A program made the translations under genes and the position numbers. Below are positions 1 through 6,735 of a stretch of 7,507 nt of DNA, piece by piece; position 1 is the first letter of the stretch; every line of letters starts with the position of its first letter. The stretch lies in assembly GCA_027593305.1 (NCBI GenBank), contig JAQCJA010000214.1, positions 1-7,507 of the forward strand. The letters are read 5' to 3'. The notes beneath the pieces are model-generated. The model made no database searches and had not been told where the DNA came from. It was given only the letters and a program-made list of their open reading frames with translations. Source of the stretch: a bacterium (GTDB lineage: Bacteria > Latescibacterota > UBA2968 > UBA8231).

Positions 1-1
1 G

Positions 2-519
2 GAGTCGGAGGCCGTAATCAACTCGCGTGATCCGGAGGCGGACGCCGATCGCCGCTACGGGTTCCACACGGGGACAAGGCCGGATGTCGGTACGTACACG
101 GAGAACGGCCTCTATCATTGCACCTTCGTGAAAACCCTGACGAATCTCACGGAACTGGGCCCGGAGGACGGCGGCACCGTGTGTATCGTCGGCAGTCACA
201 AGATCAAGGCGCCGCGGAAGGACATCATCGCCTGCGCGTACGAGGACCCTTCGCTGATCCACCAGGTCGTGGCGCCGGTTCGACGCTGCTTTTTGGTGAG
301 GCGCTGATCCACGCCACCGGGCACATCCGCAGCGACCGCGAACGGGTCATCGTCATCGGCGGCTACACACCAACAATGTTCCAGGCCTGGAACGGCCAGG
401 AGCCGAGTGCCGAATTCCTTGCGACGTCGGTGCAACAGCGGCATCGGGCGCTGATCTCGGGCAGTGACAAGTGGCAGTGGCAGCAGCGCCACCGGACGCT
501 GGGTACGCCATTGGCCTGA
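2..519 (+). pseudogene. Phytanoyl-CoA dioxygenase (PhyH) family protein, 5'-truncated and frameshifted
   Basis: This is the C-terminal part of a non-haem Fe(II)/2-oxoglutarate oxygenase of the PhyH family; its N-terminus lies outside the window. Reading frame 2 is open from base 2 to a TGA at 305-307 and carries the family segment NLTELGPEDGGT followed by GSHK at 152-211. The family signature then continues in frame 1: GSTLLFGEALIHATGH, SDRERVIVIGGY and a C-terminus ending at TGA 517-519. That part holds the distal metal-binding His and the Arg expected to bind 2-oxoglutarate. The switch lies at 275-278, where the text reads ccggtt; one extra G would give A-P-G-S and a continuous protein. So one base is missing, by real mutation or by sequencing or assembly error in a short G run. 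The proximal iron motif appears as His-Thr-Gly at 65-73 rather than His-x-Asp. The natural substrate cannot be told. Family identity is secure; pseudogene status is not. Confidence 0.75.
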
Positions 520-536
520 CGGCCAGCCGACCCGAT

Positions 537-579
537 CAGACAATCTGGCCAGACAATCTGGTCAGACAATCTGGTCAGA
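537..579. repeat. 13-bp tandem repeat, 3.3 copies, in a convergent intergenic gap
   Basis: The unit cagacaatctggt occurs at 537-549 (last base c), 550-562 and 563-575, then a partial caga at 576-579. The copies are identical except for the last base of copy one. Each unit contains caga-caa-tctg, so each can form a small hairpin with a 4-5 bp stem and a 3-nt loop; the best is 549-561 (ccaga/tctgg). The boundary between copies one and two is also a perfect palindrome, tctggccaga (544-553). The array fills almost all of the gap between the oxygenase stop (519) and the peptidase E stop (575-577), and overlaps the latter by a few bases. No T-tract follows it, so it does not look like a standard terminator. 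It may be slippage-born repeat DNA or a protein-binding array. Confidence 0.85.
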
Positions 580-1270
580 TGAGGGCGCGCGCCACCAGTG
601 GTGTCTCGACGACGGCGCCGTTGGCGCCGACTTCGACTCGGTATGCCGTGGCACCCTCTCTGGCGCTGACGATCTCACGGATTTCGCCATCGACATAGTG
701 CGCGGCGGCATCCTCGTCGATGGCGATGCCCGCAGCAAAACCTTCGCTGATGAGTCGCTGATACAGCGGCCGACGCTGGGCCTCACCGTCGTAGTGTGGG
801 CAGTGGGATCCGGACAGAAAGCCGAGGCCATCATGAATCGGCTCGAGTCGGTCGACGTGATAGGAATCGGTGGTGCCGCATTCGAACCAGGCCAGCGATC
901 CGGCGCTGCCGCCCGTGAGCACAACCCCTGCATCCCAGGCAGCACGCAAGGCAGTGTCGACACCGTGCGCCCGCCAGACGGCGAGCATGCTCAGGGTGTT
1001 GCCGCCACCAACAAAGATCAGATCCTGGTCACAGAGGAATTCCGTGATATCGGCGACGGTTCGATCGAACAGTCGCAGTTGCGTTACCCATGTACGCTCC
1101 GGCGGGAACCAGCTGTCGTACCTGGAGGCATCACCCGTGGCCGTGGCGATGTCACAGACGCGGACCCGTGAGCGGCCCGTGGCGTCCAGCGCATAGGTGA
1201 TGATGGGGTGCACACGCTGCGCGGTTTTGCGCAGGCCACCGAATGGGATGATGTGGCGTTCGCTGCTCAT
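575..1270 (-). CDS. pepE: Peptidase E-like serine peptidase (family S51)
   Basis: This 231-residue cytoplasmic enzyme resembles dipeptidase E, which cleaves after an N-terminal aspartate in small peptides; the family also includes cyanophycinase. Visible motifs are VGGGNT (residues 87-92), the nucleophile elbow TGGSAGS with Ser122, Asp135 shortly after it, and GSHCPHYDGE (154-163) with His156 and His159. Their order and spacing fit the Ser/His/Asp arrangement known for PepE. The length matches the family (about 230). There is no signal peptide or membrane segment. It is the last gene of a three-gene operon: its ATG (1270-1268) overlaps the TGA of the dehydratase gene as ATGA, and no clear ribosome binding site precedes it, so it probably depends on coupled translation. 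Family assignment is firm; exact Asp-dipeptide specificity is inferred from the family. The stop lies inside the tandem repeat. Confidence 0.88.
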   Translation of the reverse strand: MSSERHIIPFGGLRKTAQRVHPIITYALDATGRSRVRVCDIATATGDASRYDSWFPPERTWVTQLRLFDRTVADITEFLCDQDLIFVGGGNTLSMLAVWRAHGVDTALRAAWDAGVVLTGGSAGSLAWFECGTTDSYHVDRLEPIHDGLGFLSGSHCPHYDGEAQRRPLYQRLISEGFAAGIAIDEDAAAHYVDGEIREIVSAREGATAYRVEVGANGAVVETPLVARALI

Positions 1271-2466
1271 GAGGCGCTGCGCCGTATGTGGACATCGGGC
1301 TGTGCCAGGCGGTCGGCATTCAGCGCCAGACCCAGTCCCGAACCCTCCGGGGCGCGGATGCGACCGTCCTCGACGGGCGGCAGGGCCGTCACCAGATCCC
1401 CATACCAGCCATAGTAGAAGGCGCGCACCATTTCCTGCACGAAACAGTTGCTCGCATTCAGCGCCATGTGGGTTGAGGCTGCCAGCGCGATGGGGCCGGT
1501 GCAGTCATGGAAGGCAACGGACGTGTGCCAGGCATCGGCCAGGGCGGTGATCCGACGCGCTTCACTGATGCCACCACACCAGGTCAGATCCATGATGGCC
1601 ACACCACAGCCGCCCTTCTGCAGCAACTCCTTGAACTGTCCGACGCCGCCCAGGGTCTCGCCGGTGGCGATCTGCACGCGGGTCGACGCCTGCATCTGGC
1701 CGAGGCTGTCCAGCTGATTCATGAATACGGGATCCTCGATCCACAATGGCGCGTACGGCTCGAGGGCGGCGATGACCTGACGCCCGGCGGGCACGTTCCA
1801 CAGAGCATGCAGTTCGGCCATGACATCCATGCGATCCCCCACGGCATCGCGGATCTTGCGGAAGGGGGTCAGGGCCTTGTCGAGATCGGCTGCGGAGATG
1901 TAGGTGCCATTGCTGGCCTCAGCGGCAAAGTCAAAGGGCCAGATCTTCATGCCCGTGATGCCCATCTCCAGCAGGCTGTGGGCGAGGTCATCGGCGCGGT
2001 GCAGAAATGCGTCGAGGTCTTCGTAGCGATCGGAAGATGTGGTGTCGATGCCGAAGTTGGCCGAGTCGTGCACCGGGTTGTTGAGCGCATAGCGGTTGCC
2101 GGCGCAGGTGTTGTACACGCGGATGTCGTCGCGCACCGTGCCGCCGAGAAGATCGTGAATGGGCTGTGCCGTCGACTGCCCCCAGAGGTCCCAGAGGGCG
2201 ATATCCACCGCACTGCGGCCGCGCTGCTCGGCGCTGGATCCGTGGAAACCCACATATCCCATCAGGTGCGACCAGTGGCGCGACACCAACCGTGGATCCT
2301 GACCGAGGAGGTACGGCGCAATCAGTGTGTGGATATGAGCCTCTGCCGTCTCGACACCGAAGAATGTCTCGCCCGTACCTGTCAGTCCTTCGTCGGTGCG
2401 GACCTGCACCCACAGGAGGTTGGGAAACTCGTCGATGCGGATCGTCTCGATGGCGGTGACCTTCAC
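1267..2466 (-). CDS. Enolase-superfamily (mandelate racemase/muconate lactonizing type) acid-sugar dehydratase-like protein
   Basis: This 399-residue protein has an N-terminal capping domain (about 1-115) and a TIM-barrel. Candidate metal ligands are Glu218 (in AELH), Glu244 (WIEDP) and Glu270 (ATGET). Asp293 and His320 (AFHDCTGPI) form the Asp-His dyad and Glu345 is the downstream acid. The spacings of 26, 26, 23 and 27 residues equal those of mandelate racemase (195, 221, 247, 270, 297). The KxK motif is reduced to one lysine (Lys174 in MKIW), and His220 follows the first ligand, as in galactonate dehydratase. Dehydration of an aldonic or uronic acid is therefore likelier than racemisation, but the substrate is unknown. 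The GTG start at 2466 is chosen because the protein aligns from there, AAGGAG lies 8 nt upstream, and the GTG overlaps the upstream TGA as GTGA. A longer frame starting at 2628 adds 54 residues that are only an out-of-frame reading of the M14 gene. Confidence 0.87.
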   Translation of the reverse strand: MKVTAIETIRIDEFPNLLWVQVRTDEGLTGTGETFFGVETAEAHIHTLIAPYLLGQDPRLVSRHWSHLMGYVGFHGSSAEQRGRSAVDIALWDLWGQSTAQPIHDLLGGTVRDDIRVYNTCAGNRYALNNPVHDSANFGIDTTSSDRYEDLDAFLHRADDLAHSLLEMGITGMKIWPFDFAAEASNGTYISAADLDKALTPFRKIRDAVGDRMDVMAELHALWNVPAGRQVIAALEPYAPLWIEDPVFMNQLDSLGQMQASTRVQIATGETLGGVGQFKELLQKGGCGVAIMDLTWCGGISEARRITALADAWHTSVAFHDCTGPIALAASTHMALNASNCFVQEMVRAFYYGWYGDLVTALPPVEDGRIRAPEGSGLGLALNADRLAQPDVHIRRSAS

Positions 2467-3218
2467 GAAGCGGGCTCCTTGTTGTAGTGATCCAGAACAA
2501 TGCGCAGGGCGGCGTGGTGGGCGGCGACACGCTGTTGCAGGGGCCACGCCGTCGACGGCGTCTCCGGCAGCAGGCCATGGGTAGCTGCTTCGAAATAGCC
2601 ATAGGCCGACCAGCCCTGTTGCCGCCACTTCGGGTTGATGCCGAAGAGTCCCTCCGAGATCGGCGTATCGAGGCCGGCATCGGTGTTTTCGACACCGTCG
2701 ATGGGGCCGATCAGTTTCACGGCGTCGACAATCCGCGCTCCGAGAAGCCGATCCTGCTGTTGTGCCTCATACATATAGAAACCTGTCGCTTCGTAGTCCT
2801 CGTGGAAATCGAGGAAGATATCGAAGCGGCGATGCTGCAACATGCGGCGCAGCGTGACCGACTCGATCACCCCGTCGTCCGCCATGGAGCGGTTGATGTC
2901 CTGGCCGACACCATTGACCCGCGTCGCCGCCTCATAGCCGGAGGGGTTCACACAGGGGATGGCGAAGAAGGTGAAGCGCTCCAGATAGGTCACCCCGAAA
3001 CCTTCGAGGAACTGCAGGACAGCCTCGACACCGGCAGGCTCGTCGCCGTGGACGCCGCCGGTGAGCAGCACCTGCTGCCGGTCCGCGGCGGCCGTGCCGA
3101 GGGTCAGACTCCACATGGGGTGACCCGTCGCGTCGCCAAGGATCCGGCACGTGGCGCCATCGATCGATTGCATACGGGTAACAATATCGGCATACCGCCG
3201 GGGTGCTGTAGGGGGCAT
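2463..3218 (-). CDS. M14-family zinc carboxypeptidase/deacylase-like protein
   Basis: This 251-residue protein is a compact zinc metallopeptidase of family M14 (carboxypeptidase A, MpaA and succinylglutamate desuccinylase group). GGVHGDEPAG (54-63) gives the HxxE zinc pair His57 and Glu60, and FLDFHED (135-141) gives the third ligand His139. DINRS (107-111) matches the Asn-Arg pair that binds a substrate carboxylate in carboxypeptidases. Glu219 in LLPETPS is the probable general base; Glu210 is an alternative. It has no signal peptide, so it should act in the cytoplasm, trimming a C-terminal residue or removing an acyl or amide group from a small substrate. It is the first gene of the operon. 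ATG at 3218 has GGAG four bases upstream, which is a short spacing. Its TGA overlaps the dehydratase GTG. Family identity is secure; peptidase versus deacylase activity is open. Confidence 0.85.
   Translation of the reverse strand: MPPTAPRRYADIVTRMQSIDGATCRILGDATGHPMWSLTLGTAAADRQQVLLTGGVHGDEPAGVEAVLQFLEGFGVTYLERFTFFAIPCVNPSGYEAATRVNGVGQDINRSMADDGVIESVTLRRMLQHRRFDIFLDFHEDYEATGFYMYEAQQQDRLLGARIVDAVKLIGPIDGVENTDAGLDTPISEGLFGINPKWRQQGWSAYGYFEAATHGLLPETPSTAWPLQQRVAAHHAALRIVLDHYNKEPAS
2475..2480 (-). promoter_or_regulatory. Ribosome binding site deciding the dehydratase GTG start
   Basis: On the minus strand the hexamer AAGGAG is followed by 8 nt and then GTG (2466-2464). It lies inside the last codons of the M14 gene. 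It is the best ribosome binding site of the operon and supports the GTG start over the longer upstream frame. Confidence 0.75.
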
Positions 3219-3310
3219 GGGACTCCACTTCGGGATGGGCTGGATGGGAGGGACCGTGTGTGGTTTGTTTGTGGGGAATGTAGTGACCGCAGCCCTGGCA
3301 GAAAGAGCCC
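3219..3310. promoter_or_regulatory. Divergent intergenic region carrying a G-quadruplex motif
   Basis: These 92 bp separate the minus-strand operon start from the plus-strand propeller gene and must hold both promoters, unless the genes are read from further away. No convincing -35/-10 pair was found on either strand. On the plus strand, 3232-3252 fits the canonical quadruplex pattern: four GGG runs (3232, 3237, 3246, 3250) with loops of 2, 6 and 1 nt. A G/T-rich stretch follows to about 3275. The weak AAAGAG near 3302-3307 is the only candidate ribosome binding site for the gene at 3311. Confidence 0.5.
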
Positions 3311-4492
3311 ATGAGCCGCATCCTGTTCAACCATGTCAATGCCGGCAGCTATCGCGGTGAAAAGGGCGAGACGTCGGCAAGCATCGGCATCATCGACAGC
3401 GAGACGCAACTGACAACTGTGATCGATTTCGATCGCTTCGGCATCGAGGGGCAGGTCAACTGGGCGCCGGCGCTGACCTTCGCCGATGGCAAACGCATCG
3501 TCGTGCTCAGCATGGAGGAGGGGCTCTGCCACCTCGACACGACCCGGACCCACCTGTGGATCTACGATCTCGATGCCGATCGCCTGGAGCCGCTGCTGCA
3601 AGGGTATCGCCCGGTGCCGTACGCGACGGCCGTGGGCCTGCTACCCGGAGAAAATCGAATTATCACCGGTCACAACCTGGCGGGGGTCAACCGCCACGTA
3701 ATCAGTGATCTGGACGGCGGCCATGCCAGCGAGGTTCCCCTGCCCGACGACGGTTTCTCCTACTGTCTGCAACCCGGCCCGGACGGCAAACGTGTGGTCT
3801 TTCACACATCGTCGAAGCGCGGCGGCTACCGGATCTTGGTGATGAACTGGGACGGTTCCGATCTCGTCGAAGTTGCCGGCGACGCGGAGCACCTGTTCTT
3901 CGGGCCCAGCTGGTCACCGGACGGGCAATGGCTGCTGTTTGCCGACTGCCGGCATCGACAGGACCCCGAACACATGCGCGCGGATCTCTGTGTCGTGCGC
4001 CCCGACGGGACCGATTTCCACAGGTTGACAGAGGATCAATCCCACTGGCTGTCCCCGGTGTACGGAGGGCCGGACACGAAGGGGGGCGGATCCGAGATCC
4101 CGCACTGGATGCCGGACGGCCGGCACGTGACCTGGGTACGGTTGAAGCCGGGCTCGGTGACACCCTGGCCGCTGCAGGAGAATCCGGTGGTGGATGATCA
4201 CTTCAATCGTAATTTTCGGCCGGACGCAGCCCGGGGTGGCACGGAGCTGTGTCTGCTGGATGTCCTTGCCGGCACCAGCCAGGTGCTGACCAGCAATGCA
4301 GACGGCGTCTGGGATTTCCGTGCGACGCCATCATCAGACGGGTCGCAGATCGCTTTCTGTCGATCCAGGACGGGCGAACCGTCCGAACTGTGGCTGCTGG
4401 ATGTTGCCAGTGGTGGCACCAGCGGTGGCACCCGTTATCTGACAACAGGTTTGGATCACAGTGGCATCGATCACCCGAAGTGGATGGCCTGA
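3311..4492 (+). CDS. PD40/TolB-type beta-propeller protein
   Basis: This 393-residue protein is built of repeated beta-propeller blades of the PD40 (WD40-like, TolB) type. The clearest are GPSWSPDGQWLLF followed by DLCVVRPDGTDFHRLT (198-240), IPHWMPDGRHVTWV (263-276) followed by ELCLLDVLAGTSQVLT, and ATPSSDGSQIAF (338-349) followed by ELWLLDVASGGT. Degenerate blades occur near 50-90 and 150-180. No signal peptide is seen, so unlike TolB it should be cytoplasmic unless exported another way. Some enzymes, such as oligogalacturonate lyases of family PL22, share this fold and use histidines in the funnel. Histidines are frequent here (74, 121, 165, 245, 265, 297), but no specific active site can be claimed. 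It overlaps the transglutaminase-like gene by one base (TGATG), so the two are probably made together. A 12-bp tandem duplication adds SGGT near the C-terminus. Fold is secure; function unknown. Confidence 0.82.
   Translation: MSRILFNHVNAGSYRGEKGETSASIGIIDSETQLTTVIDFDRFGIEGQVNWAPALTFADGKRIVVLSMEEGLCHLDTTRTHLWIYDLDADRLEPLLQGYRPVPYATAVGLLPGENRIITGHNLAGVNRHVISDLDGGHASEVPLPDDGFSYCLQPGPDGKRVVFHTSSKRGGYRILVMNWDGSDLVEVAGDAEHLFFGPSWSPDGQWLLFADCRHRQDPEHMRADLCVVRPDGTDFHRLTEDQSHWLSPVYGGPDTKGGGSEIPHWMPDGRHVTWVRLKPGSVTPWPLQENPVVDDHFNRNFRPDAARGGTELCLLDVLAGTSQVLTSNADGVWDFRATPSSDGSQIAFCRSRTGEPSELWLLDVASGGTSGGTRYLTTGLDHSGIDHPKWMA
4409..4432 (+). repeat. In-frame 12-bp tandem duplication inside the propeller gene
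   Basis: agtggtggcacc (4409-4420) is followed directly by agcggtggcacc (4421-4432), 11 of 12 bases identical. Each copy encodes SGGT, lengthening the loop after the strand ELWLLDVA in the last visible blade. It looks like a recent slippage event that keeps the frame. Confidence 0.75.
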
Positions 4493-6600
4493 TGACGGAT
4501 ATGACAAAGCGAACCACGAGTATTCAGTTGAACGCGGCGGACCTGAACGAGCGCGGCCAGTTGTCGGGGCTGCAGTTCGATGCGCGGGATCAGCACATCC
4601 TGCTGTGTAACCGGGTGCTGGTTGAAGATGATGCCACGGCCATCGGCCAGCCGGAGGGGGCGACGGAGCGCTCGTGGTTTGAACTGCTGGGCGCTGGTGT
4701 GCGCATTCGCAAGGAGCTCGTCGTCGAAGACGGTCGGGTGCACGGCGCGCAGCTGACCTGGTGCGGCGTGGAGCCAGAGAACAACGAAGTACCACTGCAT
4801 CTGTCGGTGAACGGTGTCGATCTCGTGCGCCCGGCGACGAAATTCGCCCACCCGCAGTGCCGGCACTACTACACGTCCGACTGGGCGCCGTCACACTTCG
4901 ACAACTGGTTTGTCGTCGAACTCCCGGCAGGGGCCCTGCGCAGCGGCATCAATACGATCGACATGTGGTCGGAGGCGCCCTGGCAGGTGATGGTTGCCGC
5001 CGACAGCGAACTGTCACGGGGCTCGGATCCGCCCCGATCCCCCGTCGGGCGCAGCGCCAGAAGTCTCGACAATGGTGTTTCGTGGACGCCGCATGGCCTG
5101 GGGCAGAAGCACGAAATCAGCGGCGAATACTGCATACGGGTGAGTCTCGATCAACACCAGCGCGAGGGGTTCTATCGGTCGCCCGCGATCGACGTGACAG
5201 CAGAGGCAGCAGCAGACATTCATCGGCGGCTGACGGTCGAAAGCTGCACGGCAGAGTGGCACGTCGCCGGCGTCGGCACCGTGGATGTGCGCGTCCGCTT
5301 TGCCGATACCCCCGTCGAGGATGCGCCAGGGTGGTCGGATTGGCTTGCCGTGTCCGGGTTGCGGGGGCAGTGGCCGACCCCCGCCGGGCGCTGGCTGCAG
5401 TTCGAAGCGACACTGGGCACCCAGGATCCCACCCGGTCGCCTGCACTGCAGGGCTGTACGATCGGGGCGACGCTACAGCTGGCCCCGGGCGACGAACCGC
5501 GGGCCCGACTTGCAGAGCTGCAACAGGGCGCCGTCACACGCTCGTCCGTGGCCTACACCTGGGAGGAGCCGGCGGCATTGGCCGACCTGCGTGAGCGTTT
5601 CGAACTGGACCGCGTCATCGCCGGGGCACCCACAGAATTTGCCGCGCAGCTGCGCCTCATGAACTGGGCCTACCGGATCCCCATTGAGCCGCTGAACCCC
5701 TACGCCTGGCGTTACGATGATCTGCCCCAGCTCGAACGGGACGAAGAGGGGGAGATCCGCCTGCTCGGACCCTACGACCAACCGCGCCGGGCGGGGCACT
5801 GCCTGCACTGCAATCTCACCCTCATCGCGGCGCTCCTGTCCTGCGGCTATCCGGCGCGCTGGGTGAATATCTCAACGAAACACACCTACGGTCACGAAGT
5901 CACCGAAGTCTGGTCGAACGACTTCGACAAGTGGGTGTTTCTCGATGCGACCCGTGACTACTACATGGTGGATCCCCACAGTGGCGTACCCCTGAGTCTG
6001 CGCCAGATCGCCGACCGCGTTGGTGATGTTGTGCCCCAACCCGTTACCTGGGACCGGCCGATCCCGGGGCAGCTGCCCGGCGGCGTGTCGCCAGCCAGTG
6101 TCAACGTCGCCTACCGACGACCCAATCACGGGGGGCCCGTATTTGCTGACGGTGCCGAGCATGACATGCTGATGATCGGCCATCTGCAGATGCCGCTGCG
6201 CAATGACTTCGCCACGCGCCCACATCCGGTCCCCTGGCGGGTCAGCAGCAACTGGGGATCGAGCGCGTTCTACTGCTGGTCGAGCCCGATGTTCCCGCCC
6301 AAGCTGGAGTATGCCCACACAACGGATCGCTGGCAGGACTGGGAGCCAGCACTCAACCGTGTGCAGTTGACCCTGAGCGAGACGGTGGAAACCGGCGTGC
6401 TGCGCATCGACGCGGATACGGTAACGCCCTGGTGGGACGCCTTCGAGGTCCGCCTTGATGATGGTGCGTGGCAGACGCAGACAGACTCGCGCTGGTCATG
6501 GGTGCTGCACGAAGGTGTCAATCACCTGCGCGTGCGGGCGAGAAACCGGGCGCTGATTCGGGGGCCCGAAAGCCGTGCGGTTGTGTACCTGACGGCGTAG
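4492..6600 (+). CDS. Large transglutaminase-like (papain-fold) protein with N-terminal beta-sandwich regions
   Basis: This protein has 702 residues. Its core, about 430-490, carries a transglutaminase-like triad: Cys437 in AGHCLHC, His468 in TYGHEV and Asp485 in VFLDAT, in the order and spacing of that superfamily; CGYPARWV after the nucleophile is typical. Such domains act as amidases, proteases or cross-linkers. Residues 1-170 look like a beta-rich jelly-roll (LHLSVNGVDL, SGINTIDMWS), 210-330 like another beta-sandwich with DVRVRFADTP, and 620-702 like an Ig-like domain. No signal peptide is visible, which is unusual for a protein with this architecture. The ATG at 4492 is chosen because it overlaps the propeller stop as TGATG; ATG 4501 is an alternative. 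A longer reading from 4249 only overlaps the propeller gene in another frame. A stem-loop follows the stop. Substrate unknown. Confidence 0.82.
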   Translation: MTDMTKRTTSIQLNAADLNERGQLSGLQFDARDQHILLCNRVLVEDDATAIGQPEGATERSWFELLGAGVRIRKELVVEDGRVHGAQLTWCGVEPENNEVPLHLSVNGVDLVRPATKFAHPQCRHYYTSDWAPSHFDNWFVVELPAGALRSGINTIDMWSEAPWQVMVAADSELSRGSDPPRSPVGRSARSLDNGVSWTPHGLGQKHEISGEYCIRVSLDQHQREGFYRSPAIDVTAEAAADIHRRLTVESCTAEWHVAGVGTVDVRVRFADTPVEDAPGWSDWLAVSGLRGQWPTPAGRWLQFEATLGTQDPTRSPALQGCTIGATLQLAPGDEPRARLAELQQGAVTRSSVAYTWEEPAALADLRERFELDRVIAGAPTEFAAQLRLMNWAYRIPIEPLNPYAWRYDDLPQLERDEEGEIRLLGPYDQPRRAGHCLHCNLTLIAALLSCGYPARWVNISTKHTYGHEVTEVWSNDFDKWVFLDATRDYYMVDPHSGVPLSLRQIADRVGDVVPQPVTWDRPIPGQLPGGVSPASVNVAYRRPNHGGPVFADGAEHDMLMIGHLQMPLRNDFATRPHPVPWRVSSNWGSSAFYCWSSPMFPPKLEYAHTTDRWQDWEPALNRVQLTLSETVETGVLRIDADTVTPWWDAFEVRLDDGAWQTQTDSRWSWVLHEGVNHLRVRARNRALIRGPESRAVVYLTA

Positions 6601-6610
6601 TGCATCGATC

Positions 6611-6635
6611 CGGCAGCGACGCGTGTCGGCTGCCG
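6611..6635 (+). terminator. Stem-loop after the transglutaminase-like gene, possible terminator
   Basis: cggcagc (6611-6617) pairs with gctgccg (6629-6635) and gac (6618-6620) with gtc (6625-6627), with one bulged G (6628) and a gcgt loop. The 10-bp stem starts 11 bases after the stop codon. There is no T-tract directly after it, so it is a weak intrinsic terminator at best; it may instead protect the mRNA 3' end. Confidence 0.4.
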
Positions 6636-6686
6636 CAGACGCTCGCCTCGTGGATGGTGCCTGGGTTGCAGAATTTTCTCAACAGA

Positions 6687-6702
6687 TGTGACAGACATCA
6701 CG
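6687..6702 (+). promoter_or_regulatory. CRP/FNR-family-like dyad TGTGA-N6-TCACG
   Basis: TGTGA (6687-6691), six bases, then TCACG (6698-6702) matches nine of ten conserved bases of the E. coli CRP half-sites. Its centre (6694.5) lies 12.5 bp upstream of the TTGACT hexamer. Relative to a start near 6742 it would sit at about -47; relative to a start driven by the TATAAT at 6754 it would be about -71. The position supports a regulatory role, but a single dyad can occur by chance and no regulator gene is in the window. Confidence 0.4.
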
Positions 6703-6706
6703 ACAG

Positions 6707-6735
6707 TTGACTCCTGTAACGGCCGATAGTATATA
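6707..6735 (+). promoter_or_regulatory. Sigma70-type promoter TTGACT-N17-TATATA
   Basis: The -35 hexamer TTGACT (6707-6712; one mismatch to TTGACA) is followed by a 17-bp spacer and TATATA (6730-6735). Transcription would begin near 6742 and read into a ribosome binding site at 6761 and the ATG at 6775. The surrounding stretch is strikingly AT-rich against GC-rich genes. This is the clearest promoter in the window. Confidence 0.6.

Noticed and set aside
584..593. Perfect 10-bp palindrome ggcgcgcgcc
   Set aside because: It lies within the last codons of the peptidase E gene and is expected from alternating G/C codons (Ala-Arg-Ala).
464..1171. A 235-codon plus-strand ORF opposite the peptidase E gene
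   Set aside because: It is antisense to a gene with clear catalytic motifs and its translation has no recognisable domain; high GC creates such shadow frames.
1507..2487. A 326-codon plus-strand ORF opposite the dehydratase gene
   Set aside because: It mirrors the coding strand of a well-supported enolase-superfamily gene; its Gly/Val/Asp-rich composition is typical of an antisense frame.
2467..2628. A 54-residue N-terminal extension of the dehydratase
   Set aside because: These codons only read the M14 gene in another frame; the family sequence, the AAGGAG site and the GTGA overlap all point to GTG 2466.
4249..4491. An 81-residue N-terminal extension of the transglutaminase-like protein
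   Set aside because: It lies inside the propeller gene in another frame and is Cys/Trp/Arg-rich nonsense; ATG 4492 in the TGATG overlap is the natural start.
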